DNA of 64,000 nucleotides from an uncultured Sunxiuqinia sp. (GCF_963678245.1 NZ_OY782776.1:62001-126000), one strand, 5' to 3'; shown: positions 1 to 9,404, numbered from the stretch's first letter. Translations and numbers: made by a program. The notes: a model not told the origin generated them from the sequence alone.

Positions 1-1518
1 ACGGTTGTCTTTGTCGATGTCCAACACAACAACTTCGACTTGAGCACCAATTGAGGTGAATTCAGATGGGTGTTTGATTTTCTTCGTCCAGCTCAAGTCT
101 GAAATGTGAATCAATCCGTCAACACCTTCTTCGATTTCAACAAATACACCAAAGTTGGTGAAGTTGCGAACCGTTGCGCTGTGTTTTGTTCCGATACCAA
201 ATTTGGTGTCGATTTCTTGCCATGGATCTTTTTTCAATTGTTTGATACCCAATGACATTTTACGCTCGTCGCGATCTAGAGTCAAAATTTGAGCTTCTAC
301 TTCGTCGCCAACTTTCAGGAAGTCCTGAGCGCTGCGCAAGTGCTGTGACCAGCTCATTTCTGAAACGTGGATCAAACCTTCAACTCCCGGGGCGATTTCA
401 ACAAACGCACCGTAGTCAGCCATTACAACAACTTTACCTTTCACGCTGTCGCCAACTTTCAATTCAGTATCCAGGTTGTCCCATGGGTGAGGAGTTAATT
501 GTTTCAAGCCAAGGGCAATCCGTTTTTTGTCATCATCGAAATCAAGGATTACAACATTCAGTTTTTGATCCAATTCAACGATTTCGTTCGGATGAGAAAT
601 ACGTCCCCAGCTTAAGTCAGTGATGTGAATCAATCCGTCAACACCACCAAGGTCGATGAATACACCGTATGAAGTAACGTTTTTAACAGTTCCTTCAAGT
701 ACCTGGCCTTTCTCTAATTTAGAGATAATTTCTTTTTTCTGTTGCTCAAGCTCAGCTTCAATCAATGCTTTGTGTGATACAACTACGTTACGGAATTCCT
801 GGTTAATTTTAACTACTTTGAATTCCATGTTTTTACCAACGTACATATCATAGTCACGGATTGGCTTCACATCAATTTGCGAACCTGGCAAGAAAGCTTC
901 AATTCCAAATACATCTACAATCATACCACCTTTAGTACGGCATTTGATGTATCCTTTGATAATTTCGTCTTTATCCAGCGCATCATTAACACGGTCCCAA
1001 GAACGGACTGCACGTGCTTTTTTGTGCGACAGGATCATTTGTCCTTTTTTGTCTTCAAGACTTTCAACATAAACTTCAACCGTATCCCCAACTTTTAGTT
1101 CTGGGTTATAGCGGAATTCGTTCAAGCTGACAATGCCGTCAGATTTGTAGCCGATATCAACAACAACTTCGCGTTTGTTCATTGAAATAACGGTACCTTC
1201 CAGTACTTCTTTTTCTTGAACAGTGTTTAAGGTATTGTCGTAAAGATCCACTAGTTCGGTATTTTTTTTACCAGCAAAACCTTCATCGTCTGCTTCTAGT
1301 GCATCCCAGTCAAATTCTTCAGATTCAGCAGCAGGAGCTACTTTTTCTTCTTCTGTTTCAACAGCTGGTGCCGTTTCTTCTTTCACTTCTTCAGGAGTAG
1401 CTTCTTCTTTTGCTTCTTCAGCAACGGGAGTCGTTTCCGCTTTTGGAGTTTCTTCTACAACGTCTTGTTGTTTGAGTTCCTCTGTTGATTCGAGGTTCTC
1501 TTTTTTTTCTTCTGTCAT
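1..1518 (-). CDS. rpsA: 30S ribosomal protein S1 (3' end outside window)
   Basis: Read on the minus strand from an ATG at 1518, one frame stays open to base 1 (506 codons), so the C-terminus is missing. The first ~85 residues are an acidic Glu/Lys/Ala-rich tail, common in Bacteroidota S1. After it come repeated S1 OB-fold domains, recognisable by recurring GVFVEI/GAFVEI-like strands followed by VEGLIH or VDGLIH. At least four repeats are visible. S1 binds mRNA on the small ribosomal subunit and helps initiation, especially where Shine-Dalgarno sequences are weak as in this phylum. It is divergent from the sugar operon, and the intervening 340 bp must hold both promoters. Identification is secure; only the length is unknown. 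Confidence 0.95.
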   Translation of the reverse strand, partial: MTEEKKENLESTEELKQQDVVEETPKAETTPVAEEAKEEATPEEVKEETAPAVETEEEKVAPAAESEEFDWDALEADDEGFAGKKNTELVDLYDNTLNTVQEKEVLEGTVISMNKREVVVDIGYKSDGIVSLNEFRYNPELKVGDTVEVYVESLEDKKGQMILSHKKARAVRSWDRVNDALDKDEIIKGYIKCRTKGGMIVDVFGIEAFLPGSQIDVKPIRDYDMYVGKNMEFKVVKINQEFRNVVVSHKALIEAELEQQKKEIISKLEKGQVLEGTVKNVTSYGVFIDLGGVDGLIHITDLSWGRISHPNEIVELDQKLNVVILDFDDDKKRIALGLKQLTPHPWDNLDTELKVGDSVKGKVVVMADYGAFVEIAPGVEGLIHVSEMSWSQHLRSAQDFLKVGDEVEAQILTLDRDERKMSLGIKQLKKDPWQEIDTKFGIGTKHSATVRNFTNFGVFVEIEEGVDGLIHISDLSWTKKIKHPSEFTSIGAQVEVVVLDIDKDNR

Positions 1519-1858
1519 GTAATAATCAATTAATTAATAAGTTAGACTTTATATTTGCTTAAATGTGCCGCAAAATTAGGATTTATATGCTATAATTCAA
1601 AGATTTTCAGTGCTTTTTTGGTGAAGACGAGCAGATTTAACAACTCACAATTCTTTTTATATCTGCTTGGTCGTTAATTGTTCGATAAATCCATTGGTGG
1701 CATGGTATTGCAGCTCGATTATTATTGTCGAAACTGATTTATTTCCTACTTTTGGTCAGTTGTCTGAATTGTATAATTATAGGCCATCATTGAAGTTTGA
1801 TTGGTAGAAAAGGAGAACTTATAAATTGGCTGCTTAAAATAGAAAAAAAACGACCCAA
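1519..1858. other. Divergent intergenic region, rpsA / nucleotide-sugar operon
   Basis: No ORF is convincing here. It holds the rpsA leader on the minus strand. An inverted repeat at 1626-1672 (left arm GACGAGCAGAT, right arm ATCTGCTTGGTC) could be a leader stem or an operator. The plus-strand promoter candidate is listed separately. Confidence 0.5.
1796..1829 (+). promoter_or_regulatory. Candidate Bacteroidota-type promoter of the nucleotide-sugar operon
   Basis: TTTG at 1796-1799 and TAAATTGG at 1822-1829 are separated by 22 bases. This resembles the phylum's -33 TTTG / -7 TAnnTTTG sigma-ABfr promoter. The first gene starts 29 bases downstream. It is a short-motif match only. Confidence 0.35.
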
Positions 1859-2815
1859 ATGGATGCTCGAAAAAAACGCATTTTAGTTACCGGGGGTGCC
1901 GGATTTATAGGCTCTCACTTATGCGAACAGCTTTTAAATGATGGGCACGAAGTCATATGCCTGGATAATTTCTTTACCGGCTCAAAGCAAAAAGTTGTTC
2001 ATCTTCTGAATAATCCCTATTTCGAATTAGTGAGGCACGATATTACTATGCCTTATTATATTGAAGTTGATGAAATTTATAATTTGGCGTGTCCGGCTTC
2101 TCCTGTTCATTATCAATATAATCCTATTAAAACGATTAAAACGTCGGTAATGGGATCAATCAATATGTTGGGCTTGGCCAAACGGGTAAAAGCTAAAATA
2201 TTACAGGCGTCGACAAGCGAAGTGTATGGCGATCCGGAATTGCATCCACAACCCGAATCGTACTGGGGCAATGTTAACCCTATAGGCGTACGTTCATGTT
2301 ATGACGAAGGAAAGCGTTGTGCGGAGTCACTTTTTGTTAATTATTCTTCTCAAAACCATGTGTCTATAAAAATCGTCCGTATATTCAATACTTACGGTCC
2401 TAAAATGGAGCCGGACGATGGGCGAGTGGTTTCCAACTTTATTGTGCAGGCGCTTAAAAACGAGGACATCACCATTTTTGGAGATGGACTGCAAAGCCGA
2501 AGCTTTCAGTATGTCGATGATTTGGTTGAAGGATTTAAACGCATGATGAAAACACCGGATGAATTTATTGGCCCGGTAAATATTGGTAACCCAAATGAGT
2601 TCACAATGCTTGAATTGGCGCAACGTATTATTGAACTGACCGGAAGCCGATCTAAAATTGTTTACTTGCCATTACCTGAAGATGATCCAATTCAACGAAA
2701 ACCCGATATTTCGCTGGCGAAAGAAAAATTGGATAGTTGGGAACCCAAAATCCAATTGGAAGAAGGATTGATAAAAACAATTTCATATTTCGATGAATTG
2801 TTAAAAATAAGTTAG
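1859..2815 (+). CDS. uxs: UDP-glucuronate decarboxylase (UDP-xylose synthase)
   Basis: A 318-residue short-chain dehydrogenase/epimerase. The NAD-binding [10 protein letters not shown] lies at residues 12-21, STSEVYGDP carries the catalytic Ser/Thr, and YDEGK (YxxxK) follows in the context SCYDEGKR. The [10 protein letters not shown] segment and the overall length are typical of UXS rather than of RmlB or GalE. It converts UDP-GlcA to UDP-xylose in the cytoplasm for surface polysaccharide synthesis. It is the first gene of a tight operon, with rfbA starting two bases after its stop. It occupies the place where rfbB often lies in rhamnose clusters, but its sequence is not RmlB-like. Confidence 0.9.
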   Translation: MDARKKRILVTGGAGFIGSHLCEQLLNDGHEVICLDNFFTGSKQKVVHLLNNPYFELVRHDITMPYYIEVDEIYNLACPASPVHYQYNPIKTIKTSVMGSINMLGLAKRVKAKILQASTSEVYGDPELHPQPESYWGNVNPIGVRSCYDEGKRCAESLFVNYSSQNHVSIKIVRIFNTYGPKMEPDDGRVVSNFIVQALKNEDITIFGDGLQSRSFQYVDDLVEGFKRMMKTPDEFIGPVNIGNPNEFTMLELAQRIIELTGSRSKIVYLPLPEDDPIQRKPDISLAKEKLDSWEPKIQLEEGLIKTISYFDELLKIS

Positions 2816-2817
2816 TT

Positions 2818-3699
2818 ATGAAAGGAATTATTTTAGCCGGAGGTTCCGGAACCCGATTATATCCAATTACGAAATCAATATCAAAACAAATAATACCGGT
2901 TTACGATAAACCGATGATTTATTACCCCTTGTCGGTTTTAATGCTGGCAGGCATACGCGAGATTTTGATTATTTCAACGCCCCAGGATGTGGCGGTTTAT
3001 CAGGATTTGTTGGGTGATGGATCTCAATTGGGGATCGACTTGCAATATGCCGTTCAGCCATCGCCCGATGGTTTGGCTCAGGCCTTTCTGATTGGCGAAG
3101 AGTTTATTGGAAATGACAAAGTTTGTTTAATTTTAGGGGACAATATTTTTTACGGATACAACTTCAGTAAAATATTGGGCGATGCGGGACAGTTGCATGA
3201 TGGAGCTTTGGTTTTCGGCTATTACGTGAATGATCCGGAACGCTATGGTGTAGTGGATTTTGATGAGCAAGGGAATGTTTTGTCAATTGAAGAAAAGCCA
3301 GAAGAAGCTAAATCGAATTACGCAGTAACAGGTCTTTATTTTTATTCTAATGATGTGGTTGAGAAAGCAAAATCGCTAAAACCGTCGCCAAGAGGTGAGT
3401 TGGAAATTACTGATTTGAACCGATTGTATCTGGAAGAAAAACGATTGAAAGTTCAGCTATTGGGACGGGGGTTTGCCTGGCTCGATACAGGTACCCACGA
3501 AAGTTTGTTGCAGGCTTCGAACTTTATCGCCACCATTGAACAGAGACAAGGGTTGAAAGTGTCGTGCCTTGAGGAAATCGCTTTTAAAAAAGGATATATT
3601 AATAAAGATCAACTACTCAAGCTGGCAGAGTCACTCATGAAAAATCAATATGGAGAGTACCTCTTTAAGCTGGCACATAAAAAAATAACTTCTTTTTAA
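2818..3699 (+). CDS. rfbA: Glucose-1-phosphate thymidylyltransferase
   Basis: 293 residues, the family's usual length. The nucleotidyltransferase motif [11 protein letters not shown] lies near the N-terminus, followed by [12 protein letters not shown] and the C-terminal [14 protein letters not shown]. It makes dTDP-glucose from dTTP and Glc-1-P, the first step of dTDP-L-rhamnose synthesis. It is translationally close to uxs (2-base gap) and followed 15 bases later by rfbC. No signal peptide; cytoplasmic. Confidence 0.95.
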   Translation: MKGIILAGGSGTRLYPITKSISKQIIPVYDKPMIYYPLSVLMLAGIREILIISTPQDVAVYQDLLGDGSQLGIDLQYAVQPSPDGLAQAFLIGEEFIGNDKVCLILGDNIFYGYNFSKILGDAGQLHDGALVFGYYVNDPERYGVVDFDEQGNVLSIEEKPEEAKSNYAVTGLYFYSNDVVEKAKSLKPSPRGELEITDLNRLYLEEKRLKVQLLGRGFAWLDTGTHESLLQASNFIATIEQRQGLKVSCLEEIAFKKGYINKDQLLKLAESLMKNQYGEYLFKLAHKKITSF

Positions 3700-3714
3700 T
3701 CGAATCAATTTTTT

Positions 3715-4263
3715 ATGGAAATTCAAAATACTCCAATAGAAGGATTATTGGTTTTTATGCCCAAGGTTTTTGAGGATGAGCGTGGATATTTTTTAGAATC
3801 ATTTAACTTCAAAAAACTGAAAAAGGCCGGAATATCAACTTCTTTTGTACAAGATAATGAGTCGAAGTCAACCAAAGGGGTTATTCGAGGTTTGCACTAT
3901 CAATTAACACCTCATGCACAAGCAAAACTGGTGCGGGTGATTGAAGGAACTGTTTTTGATGTCGCAGTTGATTTGCGTAAGGATTCACCGACCTTTGGAC
4001 AATGGTTTGGTCTTGAACTGAGTGGTGAAAACAAAAAGCAGTTTTATATTCCGCGTGGGTTTGCACATGGTTTTTCGGTGTTAAGCGAAACGGCTGTGTT
4101 TTCATACAAATGTGATGGTTATTATCATCCGGAAGCTGAAAGAGGAATAGTATACAATGATCCACAATTGAATATAGACTGGAAAGTGGATGAAAAAGAT
4201 GCCTTGGTGTCTGACAAAGATCAAAAGAATGTGTTATTTCAAGAAGCAGAATACAACTTTTAA
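3715..4263 (+). CDS. rfbC: dTDP-4-dehydrorhamnose 3,5-epimerase
   Basis: 182-residue cupin-fold RmlC. RGLHYQ contains the catalytic His, and FYIPRGFAHGFSVL is the conserved beta-strand near the active site. It epimerises dTDP-4-keto-6-deoxyglucose at C3 and C5. It lies between rfbA and rfbD with a gap of three bases to rfbD. The 4,6-dehydratase RfbB that supplies its substrate is not encoded in this window. Confidence 0.95.
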   Translation: MEIQNTPIEGLLVFMPKVFEDERGYFLESFNFKKLKKAGISTSFVQDNESKSTKGVIRGLHYQLTPHAQAKLVRVIEGTVFDVAVDLRKDSPTFGQWFGLELSGENKKQFYIPRGFAHGFSVLSETAVFSYKCDGYYHPEAERGIVYNDPQLNIDWKVDEKDALVSDKDQKNVLFQEAEYNF

Positions 4264-4266
4264 GTT

Positions 4267-5133
4267 ATGGTGAAAATTCTTATCACGGGAGCCGAAGGAC
4301 AATTAGGGTCAGCAATCAATGAAATTGCGAATCAATATGATGATTTTCAATTCTTCTTTACCGACATTAATGAATTAGATTTGACAGATAAAGTGGCCTT
4401 GGACGCCTACATTGAACATGTTAAGCCAGACTACTTGATTAATTGTGCAGCTTATACAGCAGTCGATGTTGCTGAGAAAGATACTGAATTAGCAGGCTTA
4501 TTAAATACAAAGGTGCCTGGGTGGCTTGGAAAATTAGCTGTAGCCCACAGTTTCAAAGTCATTCATATTTCAACCGACTATGTATTTGATGGAACCAGCT
4601 ATACGCCATATACCGAAAATGATCTGGTGAACCCGGAGTCGTTTTATGGAAAAAGTAAACTCAATGGTGAGATTGCTTTGTTGAAAGAATCGAAGTCGGC
4701 CATGGTTATCCGAACTTCGTGGTTGTATTCAGCTACCGGGAAAAATTTCCTGAAAACGATGATTAAGCTTGGATTGGAACGAGACGAGGTAAAAGTGGTC
4801 AACGATCAGATTGGCACTCCAACCTTTGCCGGAGATCTGGCACAAGCAATTTTAACAATCATTTCAAAAACAGAAAATAAAGAGTGTGCGTGGAAGCCCG
4901 GTATCTACCATTATTCCAGTGAAGGCGTTTGTAGTTGGTATGATTTTGCCAAATCAATTCATGAAATTTATGGTGTTAATTGCAATGTCAGACCTATCCC
5001 AACCGAAGATTATCCTACCCCGGCAGTACGTCCGGCGTATAGTGTTCTGAATAAATCTAAAATTAAACGTATTTTTGATATACAGATCCCCTATTGGCGT
5101 GACAGCCTGAAAAAATGTATTTCTCAACTTTAA
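4267..5133 (+). CDS. rfbD: dTDP-4-dehydrorhamnose reductase
   Basis: 288-residue extended short-chain reductase. The N-terminal ITGAEGQLGSAI binds NADPH, STDYVFDG follows, and YGKSK (YxxxK) is the catalytic pair. It performs the last step to dTDP-L-rhamnose. It starts three bases after rfbC, and the phosphohexomutase gene starts 12 bases downstream, so the five genes are very likely one transcript. Confidence 0.95.
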   Translation: MVKILITGAEGQLGSAINEIANQYDDFQFFFTDINELDLTDKVALDAYIEHVKPDYLINCAAYTAVDVAEKDTELAGLLNTKVPGWLGKLAVAHSFKVIHISTDYVFDGTSYTPYTENDLVNPESFYGKSKLNGEIALLKESKSAMVIRTSWLYSATGKNFLKTMIKLGLERDEVKVVNDQIGTPTFAGDLAQAILTIISKTENKECAWKPGIYHYSSEGVCSWYDFAKSIHEIYGVNCNVRPIPTEDYPTPAVRPAYSVLNKSKIKRIFDIQIPYWRDSLKKCISQL

Positions 5134-5145
5134 AATTAATCGATT

Positions 5146-6891
5146 ATGACAACAAATAAAGACGTTTTAGATGCAGTAATAAGTAACGCACAAACATGGT
5201 TAACCGATGTTTACGATGAAGAAACCCGCAACGAGGTTAAACGAATGTTGGACAACGAAGACAAGACTGAATTGATCGATTCCTTTTATCGTGATCTGGA
5301 ATTTGGTACCGGCGGTTTGCGTGGTATTATGGGAGCGGGCACTAATCGGATGAACATCTATACAGTAGGCGCTGCAACTCAAGGCTTGAGTAACTACCTG
5401 AATAAAGAGTTTGCCGGACAGGAAATAAAAGTGGCCATTGGTTATGATTGCCGTAACAACAGTCGTTTGTTTTCAGAAAAAAGTGCTGATATCTTTTCAG
5501 CAAATGGAATCAAAGTTTACTTATTTGAAGATTTGCGGCCAACACCTGAATTGTCATATGCCATTCGTGAGTTAGGCTGCCAAAGCGGTATTATTTTAAC
5601 TGCTTCGCACAACCCTAAAGAGTATAACGGATACAAAGCATATTGGACTGACGGTTCGCAGATTGTAGGTCCTCACGATAAGAATATTATTGACGAGGTT
5701 GCCAAAGTAAATGTTGAAGATATCAAATTTGAAGGCAACAAAGATTTGATTGAGATTTTAGGCGATGAAATGGATCAGAAGTTTTTGGAGCAAGTTAAAA
5801 CTGTTTCCATTGCTCCCGAACTTGTAGCCAAGCATAAGGATCTGAAGATTGTGTACACGCCGATACATGGTACTGGTGTGAAGTTAATTCCTGCAGCACT
5901 GCGGGCGTTCGGTTTTACCAATATTATTAACGTGCCTGAGCAGGATGTGGTAAGCGGCGATTTTCCAACGGTGGTATCTCCAAATCCCGAAGAAACTGCA
6001 GCCATGGATATGGCCATGAAAAAAGGTGCCGAAATTGATGCTGATGTTGTCTTGGCCTCTGATCCGGATGCCGACCGCCTTGGAGTGGCTGTTAAAAATG
6101 ACAAAGGCGAATTTATTATTATTAATGGAAATCAAACAGCGCTGCTCTTTATTTACTATATCATTACTAAAATGAAAGAAAGCAATGGGCTCAAAGGAAA
6201 TGAGTTCATTGTAAAAACGATTGTATCGACCGAGAAAATTGCAGATGTTGCTCGTGCCAATGGCATTGAGTATTTCGATGTTTTCACCGGATTTAAATAC
6301 ATCGCCGAAATTATTCGCGACCTTGAAGGTCAAAAGAAATACATTGGTGGTGGCGAAGAAAGCTTTGGTTTCATGCCGGCTGATTTTGTTCGCGATAAAG
6401 ATGCCGTTTCATCCTGTGCATTGATGGGCGAAATTACTGCATGGGCAAAAGATCAGGGAAAAACTTTGTATGAGTTGATTCAGGATCTTTACCTGGAATA
6501 CGGTTATTCAAAAGAAAAAATGAAATATATCGTTCGTCCCGGAAAAACCGGAGCTGAAGAAATTCAGCAAATGATGGTAAATTTCCGCAGCAACCCACCG
6601 AAAGAATTGGGTGGAAGCAAACTAAAAATTGTAAAAGACTATGCTGACCTGACCGAGAAGAACTTGCTTAGTGGTGTGAGCACGAAGATCAATCAGAAGA
6701 TTACAGCAAATGTGTTGCAATTTTTTACCGAAGACGGAACAAAAATATCGGTGCGTCCTTCAGGTACCGAGCCTAAAATTAAATTTTATTTTGAAGTGGC
6801 AGCCAAACTAAGCTCCCGTGCCGAATACGATGCTGTTGAGAAAGCCGCTGAAGATAAAATTGACGCGATAATGGATGAACTTGACCTTTAA
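5146..6891 (+). CDS. Phosphoglucomutase/phosphomannomutase family enzyme
   Basis: 581 residues, the size of the bacterial PgcA-like alpha-phosphohexomutases. TASHNPKEYNGYK carries the phosphorylated serine, DPDADRLG binds Mg2+, GGGEESFGF is the sugar-binding loop and RPSGTEPKIKFYF is the C-terminal phosphate-binding loop. It interconverts hexose 6- and 1-phosphates, so it can feed Glc-1-P to the rfbA product upstream. Which hexose it prefers cannot be read from the sequence. Confidence 0.92.
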   Translation: MTTNKDVLDAVISNAQTWLTDVYDEETRNEVKRMLDNEDKTELIDSFYRDLEFGTGGLRGIMGAGTNRMNIYTVGAATQGLSNYLNKEFAGQEIKVAIGYDCRNNSRLFSEKSADIFSANGIKVYLFEDLRPTPELSYAIRELGCQSGIILTASHNPKEYNGYKAYWTDGSQIVGPHDKNIIDEVAKVNVEDIKFEGNKDLIEILGDEMDQKFLEQVKTVSIAPELVAKHKDLKIVYTPIHGTGVKLIPAALRAFGFTNIINVPEQDVVSGDFPTVVSPNPEETAAMDMAMKKGAEIDADVVLASDPDADRLGVAVKNDKGEFIIINGNQTALLFIYYIITKMKESNGLKGNEFIVKTIVSTEKIADVARANGIEYFDVFTGFKYIAEIIRDLEGQKKYIGGGEESFGFMPADFVRDKDAVSSCALMGEITAWAKDQGKTLYELIQDLYLEYGYSKEKMKYIVRPGKTGAEEIQQMMVNFRSNPPKELGGSKLKIVKDYADLTEKNLLSGVSTKINQKITANVLQFFTEDGTKISVRPSGTEPKIKFYFEVAAKLSSRAEYDAVEKAAEDKIDAIMDELDL

Positions 6892-6921
6892 TCAGTTTTT
6901 TATAGCCTAAACCAACTAATT

Positions 6922-7674
6922 ATGCGAAATTTTGTGATCGTACTTGCTCTGCTGGCAAGTACAAGTGTGTTTGCCCAGGAAGAACGGCCGACTATGGTTC
7001 CTGAAATGACTGAGATTTGGGAACCAGAAGTGACAGTTGTAACGCCGGGAGAAACACCAATGAATGCTCCATCGGATGCTATTGTATTGTTGAGTGCTGA
7101 TCAGCCTTTTGGTTACGAATGGATTAATGCCGAAGGTACAGAGCCGGCATGGGATTTTGATCAGGGAGTGGCAACAGTGAAAAAAGGCACTGGAACAATA
7201 GAAACCAAACGACGGTTTAAAGATTTTCAGTTGCACGTAGAATGGCGTAGTCCGTCAGAAGTTATTGGAGAAAGCCAGGGACGTGGTAACAGTGGAATCT
7301 TTTTACAAGGCATTTACGAAGTGCAGGTGTTGGATAATTTCAACAACCGCACTTATCGCAACGGACAGGCAGGCAGTGTTTATAAGCAGTATGCTCCGTT
7401 GGTGAATGCCTGTAAAGCTCCCGGAATTTGGCAAACCTACGATATCATTTATACAGCACCTCGCTTTAACGATGATGGAACTTATTTTACCCATCCTCGG
7501 GTTACGGTGATTCATAATGGGGTACTGGTGCAAAATCATGTCGAATTGCGTGGGCCAACGGAATATATCGGTATTCCCGAGTATTCGATCAAGCCGCATG
7601 GCGATGGGCCAATTGTTTTGCAAGATCATGGTACCCCCGTAAGCTACCGGAACATCTGGATACGGAAATTATAA
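6922..7674 (+). CDS. Secreted DUF1080 (3-keto-disaccharide hydrolase-like) protein
   Basis: 250 residues with a signal peptide cleaved near VFAQ/EE (residues 18-20). The mature part matches the DUF1080 jelly-roll: GNSGIFLQGIYEVQVLD, AGSVYKQYAP, WQTYDIIY, HNGVLVQNHVE and the closing YRNIWIRKL. Some members of the family hydrolyse 3-keto-glycosides; the substrate here is unknown. It lies 30 bases after the mutase and is followed by a strong terminator, so it may be the last gene of the sugar operon. Confidence 0.85.
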   Translation: MRNFVIVLALLASTSVFAQEERPTMVPEMTEIWEPEVTVVTPGETPMNAPSDAIVLLSADQPFGYEWINAEGTEPAWDFDQGVATVKKGTGTIETKRRFKDFQLHVEWRSPSEVIGESQGRGNSGIFLQGIYEVQVLDNFNNRTYRNGQAGSVYKQYAPLVNACKAPGIWQTYDIIYTAPRFNDDGTYFTHPRVTVIHNGVLVQNHVELRGPTEYIGIPEYSIKPHGDGPIVLQDHGTPVSYRNIWIRKL

Positions 7675-7693
7675 ACAAACGGTAAGACATATG

Positions 7694-7722
7694 AAGAGGA
7701 GGACGGTGGTCCTCCTCTTTTA
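7694..7722 (+). terminator. Rho-independent terminator
   Basis: A perfect 11-bp stem (AAGAGGAGGAC / GTCCTCCTCTT) with loop GGTG, followed by TTTAT. It closes the operon 20 bases after the DUF1080 stop codon. Confidence 0.9.
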
Positions 7723-8128
7723 TTGATCGTTTTCTCGATTTAGACCCTTTTTAATTGATTTTTTATCACCGGACTGGTTAATTGGGTGTTCTTTTTAAGA
7801 GTTGATGGCTTAACAACTAAAAAAACAAACAAAGGTGTTTGCGCAATGAAATGGAGCCAACTCGTTTGTTATAGTCACCGAGAGTGAAAGCCGGAAGTAT
7901 GGAGCCTTTTTGTCACAGGCATATAAAATAAGGGGTGAGCTTTGGTGATTGGTTCAGATCTTAATGTAATGAAGCAGTGTCTCTTCTTAGCTCAAGCACT
8001 CAATAATAAAAGCAATAGAATCACGATTGTATACAGATACTTATACTAAGAAGGCTCAAAAACATATTTGTCGCCCTTAGGTTCAGTTGACAAAATGAAA
8101 TATATTTCACTAAATTGCAGGTAGAAAA
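7723..8128. other. Spacer between core operon and integrase gene
   Basis: About 400 bp with no plausible gene. A candidate -33/-7 pair for the integrase lies at 8087-8089 (TTG) and 8111-8118 (TAAATTGC), 21 bases apart, with AGGTAG just before the ATG. Nothing else is recognised. Confidence 0.4.
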
Positions 8129-9280
8129 ATGAACCCGATGGCGCAGCCTGTAAAAATCATTACCCTCAAGAAAGCTCATCATCGCCAACAGGCTGTTGTT
8201 TTGCTGCAGTTTGATTATGACGTTGAGCTGGCCAACCGGATTAAACAGGTTGAAGGGACATGCTGGAGCCAGACGATGAAGTGTTGGTATATTCCGGAAA
8301 GATTGTTCGATCTTCATTCGTTTTTTGAAGCCTTCCATGAACAGGTTTATATTGACTATTCGGATTTGAAACCTAAACCCGCCTCGGCTCCGGTTCAAAA
8401 AAAGATTGTGAAAACTTATCCATATCGAAAGACAATTGAACTTCCCAAAGGTTATCTTCAGAAATTGGAACAAAAGCGATACAGCGACAGTACAATCAGA
8501 ACTTATTGTGCCTATTTTAAAGATTTTATGCACCATTTTGGAGAACAATCACTCGATTCGATCGATAAGGAAGCAATCAATCAGTATATTCATGGGTTAG
8601 TTAAAAATGGGCATATATCTGCAAGTCAGCAAAATCAACGAATTAATGCCATAAAATTCTATTATGAAAAGGTTGTTGATGGGGAGCGACTGGTCCTTTC
8701 CATAGACCGTCCCCGTAAATCAATTTCTTTACCATCAGTACTTAGCAAATCGGAAGTACAACAAATCATTTCAAAATGCCACAATATTAAGCATAAATGC
8801 ATTTTATCGCTTATTTATTCGGCAGGTTTGCGCAGAAGTGAGTTGATCCACTTAAAGCTTACGGACATTGATTCTCAAAGGGGGTTAATCCGTATTAAAG
8901 GGGCGAAAGGGAAGAAAGACCGGCATAGTTTACTTTCTGCTCCCTTGTTATTGCAGCTGCGGGACTACTATAAAAAGCATAAACCTCAAACCTGGTTATT
9001 TGAGGGGCCTGTATCAGGTACTCCATATAGTCCAACAAGCGTTGCAAAAATTTTGTACGAAGCCAGCGCCAAGGCTGGTATTCGTCGGCGGGTTACCCCG
9101 CATATGCTTCGTCATTCCTTTGCCACACATTTGCTTGAACAAGGAGTAGATTTACGCTATATCCAGGAATTGTTGGGGCATGGCTCGTCAAAAACAACAG
9201 AGATTTACACTCATGTGAGTAAGAACTATATTGAAAAGATCAAGAATCCCCTGGATGATATTTTTAATGACTCAACATAA
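8129..9280 (+). CDS. Tyrosine recombinase, candidate cassette integrase
   Basis: 383 residues. All catalytic residues are present: R235 (GLRRSE), K260 (AKGKKDR), H325 and R328 (TPHMLRH), H351 (LLGH) and Y360 (EIYTHV). Residues ~105-185 are the SAM-like core-binding domain. Residues 1-95 form an extension (CWYIPE motif) seen in many Bacteroidota integrases. The tail KNPLDDI resembles the SPLDxL end of IntI proteins. However, the stretch between K260 and H325 is about 40 residues shorter than in IntI1, so the IntI-specific extra domain appears absent. It is co-directional with the cassettes. Its position next to the attI-like repeats makes it the likely cassette recombinase; this is inference. 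Confidence 0.85.
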   Translation: MNPMAQPVKIITLKKAHHRQQAVVLLQFDYDVELANRIKQVEGTCWSQTMKCWYIPERLFDLHSFFEAFHEQVYIDYSDLKPKPASAPVQKKIVKTYPYRKTIELPKGYLQKLEQKRYSDSTIRTYCAYFKDFMHHFGEQSLDSIDKEAINQYIHGLVKNGHISASQQNQRINAIKFYYEKVVDGERLVLSIDRPRKSISLPSVLSKSEVQQIISKCHNIKHKCILSLIYSAGLRRSELIHLKLTDIDSQRGLIRIKGAKGKKDRHSLLSAPLLLQLRDYYKKHKPQTWLFEGPVSGTPYSPTSVAKILYEASAKAGIRRRVTPHMLRHSFATHLLEQGVDLRYIQELLGHGSSKTTEIYTHVSKNYIEKIKNPLDDIFNDST

Positions 9281-9281
9281 T

Positions 9282-9378
9282 AGGTGTTGTTATACCCCCA
9301 ATTTTAAAGGTATAACAACACCTCAAAAATTGATATAAGAAATATAACAACACTGGTGTTGATATACACTAGTTGTGC
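9282..9378 (+). other. attI-like region with clustered inverted repeats
   Basis: Directly after the integrase stop lies a perfect 15-bp inverted repeat: AGGTGTTGTTATACC at 9282-9296 and its complement at 9309-9323. A second pair follows, TATAACAACAC at 9343-9353 and GTGTTGATATA at 9356-9366. Then comes AG|TTGTGCTT, where the first cassette begins at 9373. The four related 11-mers are plausible integrase-binding arms. TTGTGCTT is the complement of the R'' box at the end of cassette 1, which fixes the junction between 9372 and 9373. The first hairpin could also end integrase transcription, although no T-run follows. Confidence 0.65.
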
Positions 9379-9404
9379 TTCATGCTAAAAGAATAGACTT
9401 GAAA

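Noticed and set aside
252-1098. Plus-strand ORFs in the first kilobase
   Set aside because: They are shadows of rpsA, which is open over the whole stretch on the minus strand and clearly matches ribosomal protein S1.
9282-9323. The 15-bp hairpin after the integrase as a simple terminator
   Set aside because: No T-run follows and its core motif recurs twice more downstream, which fits a recombinase-binding array better. A terminator role is not excluded.
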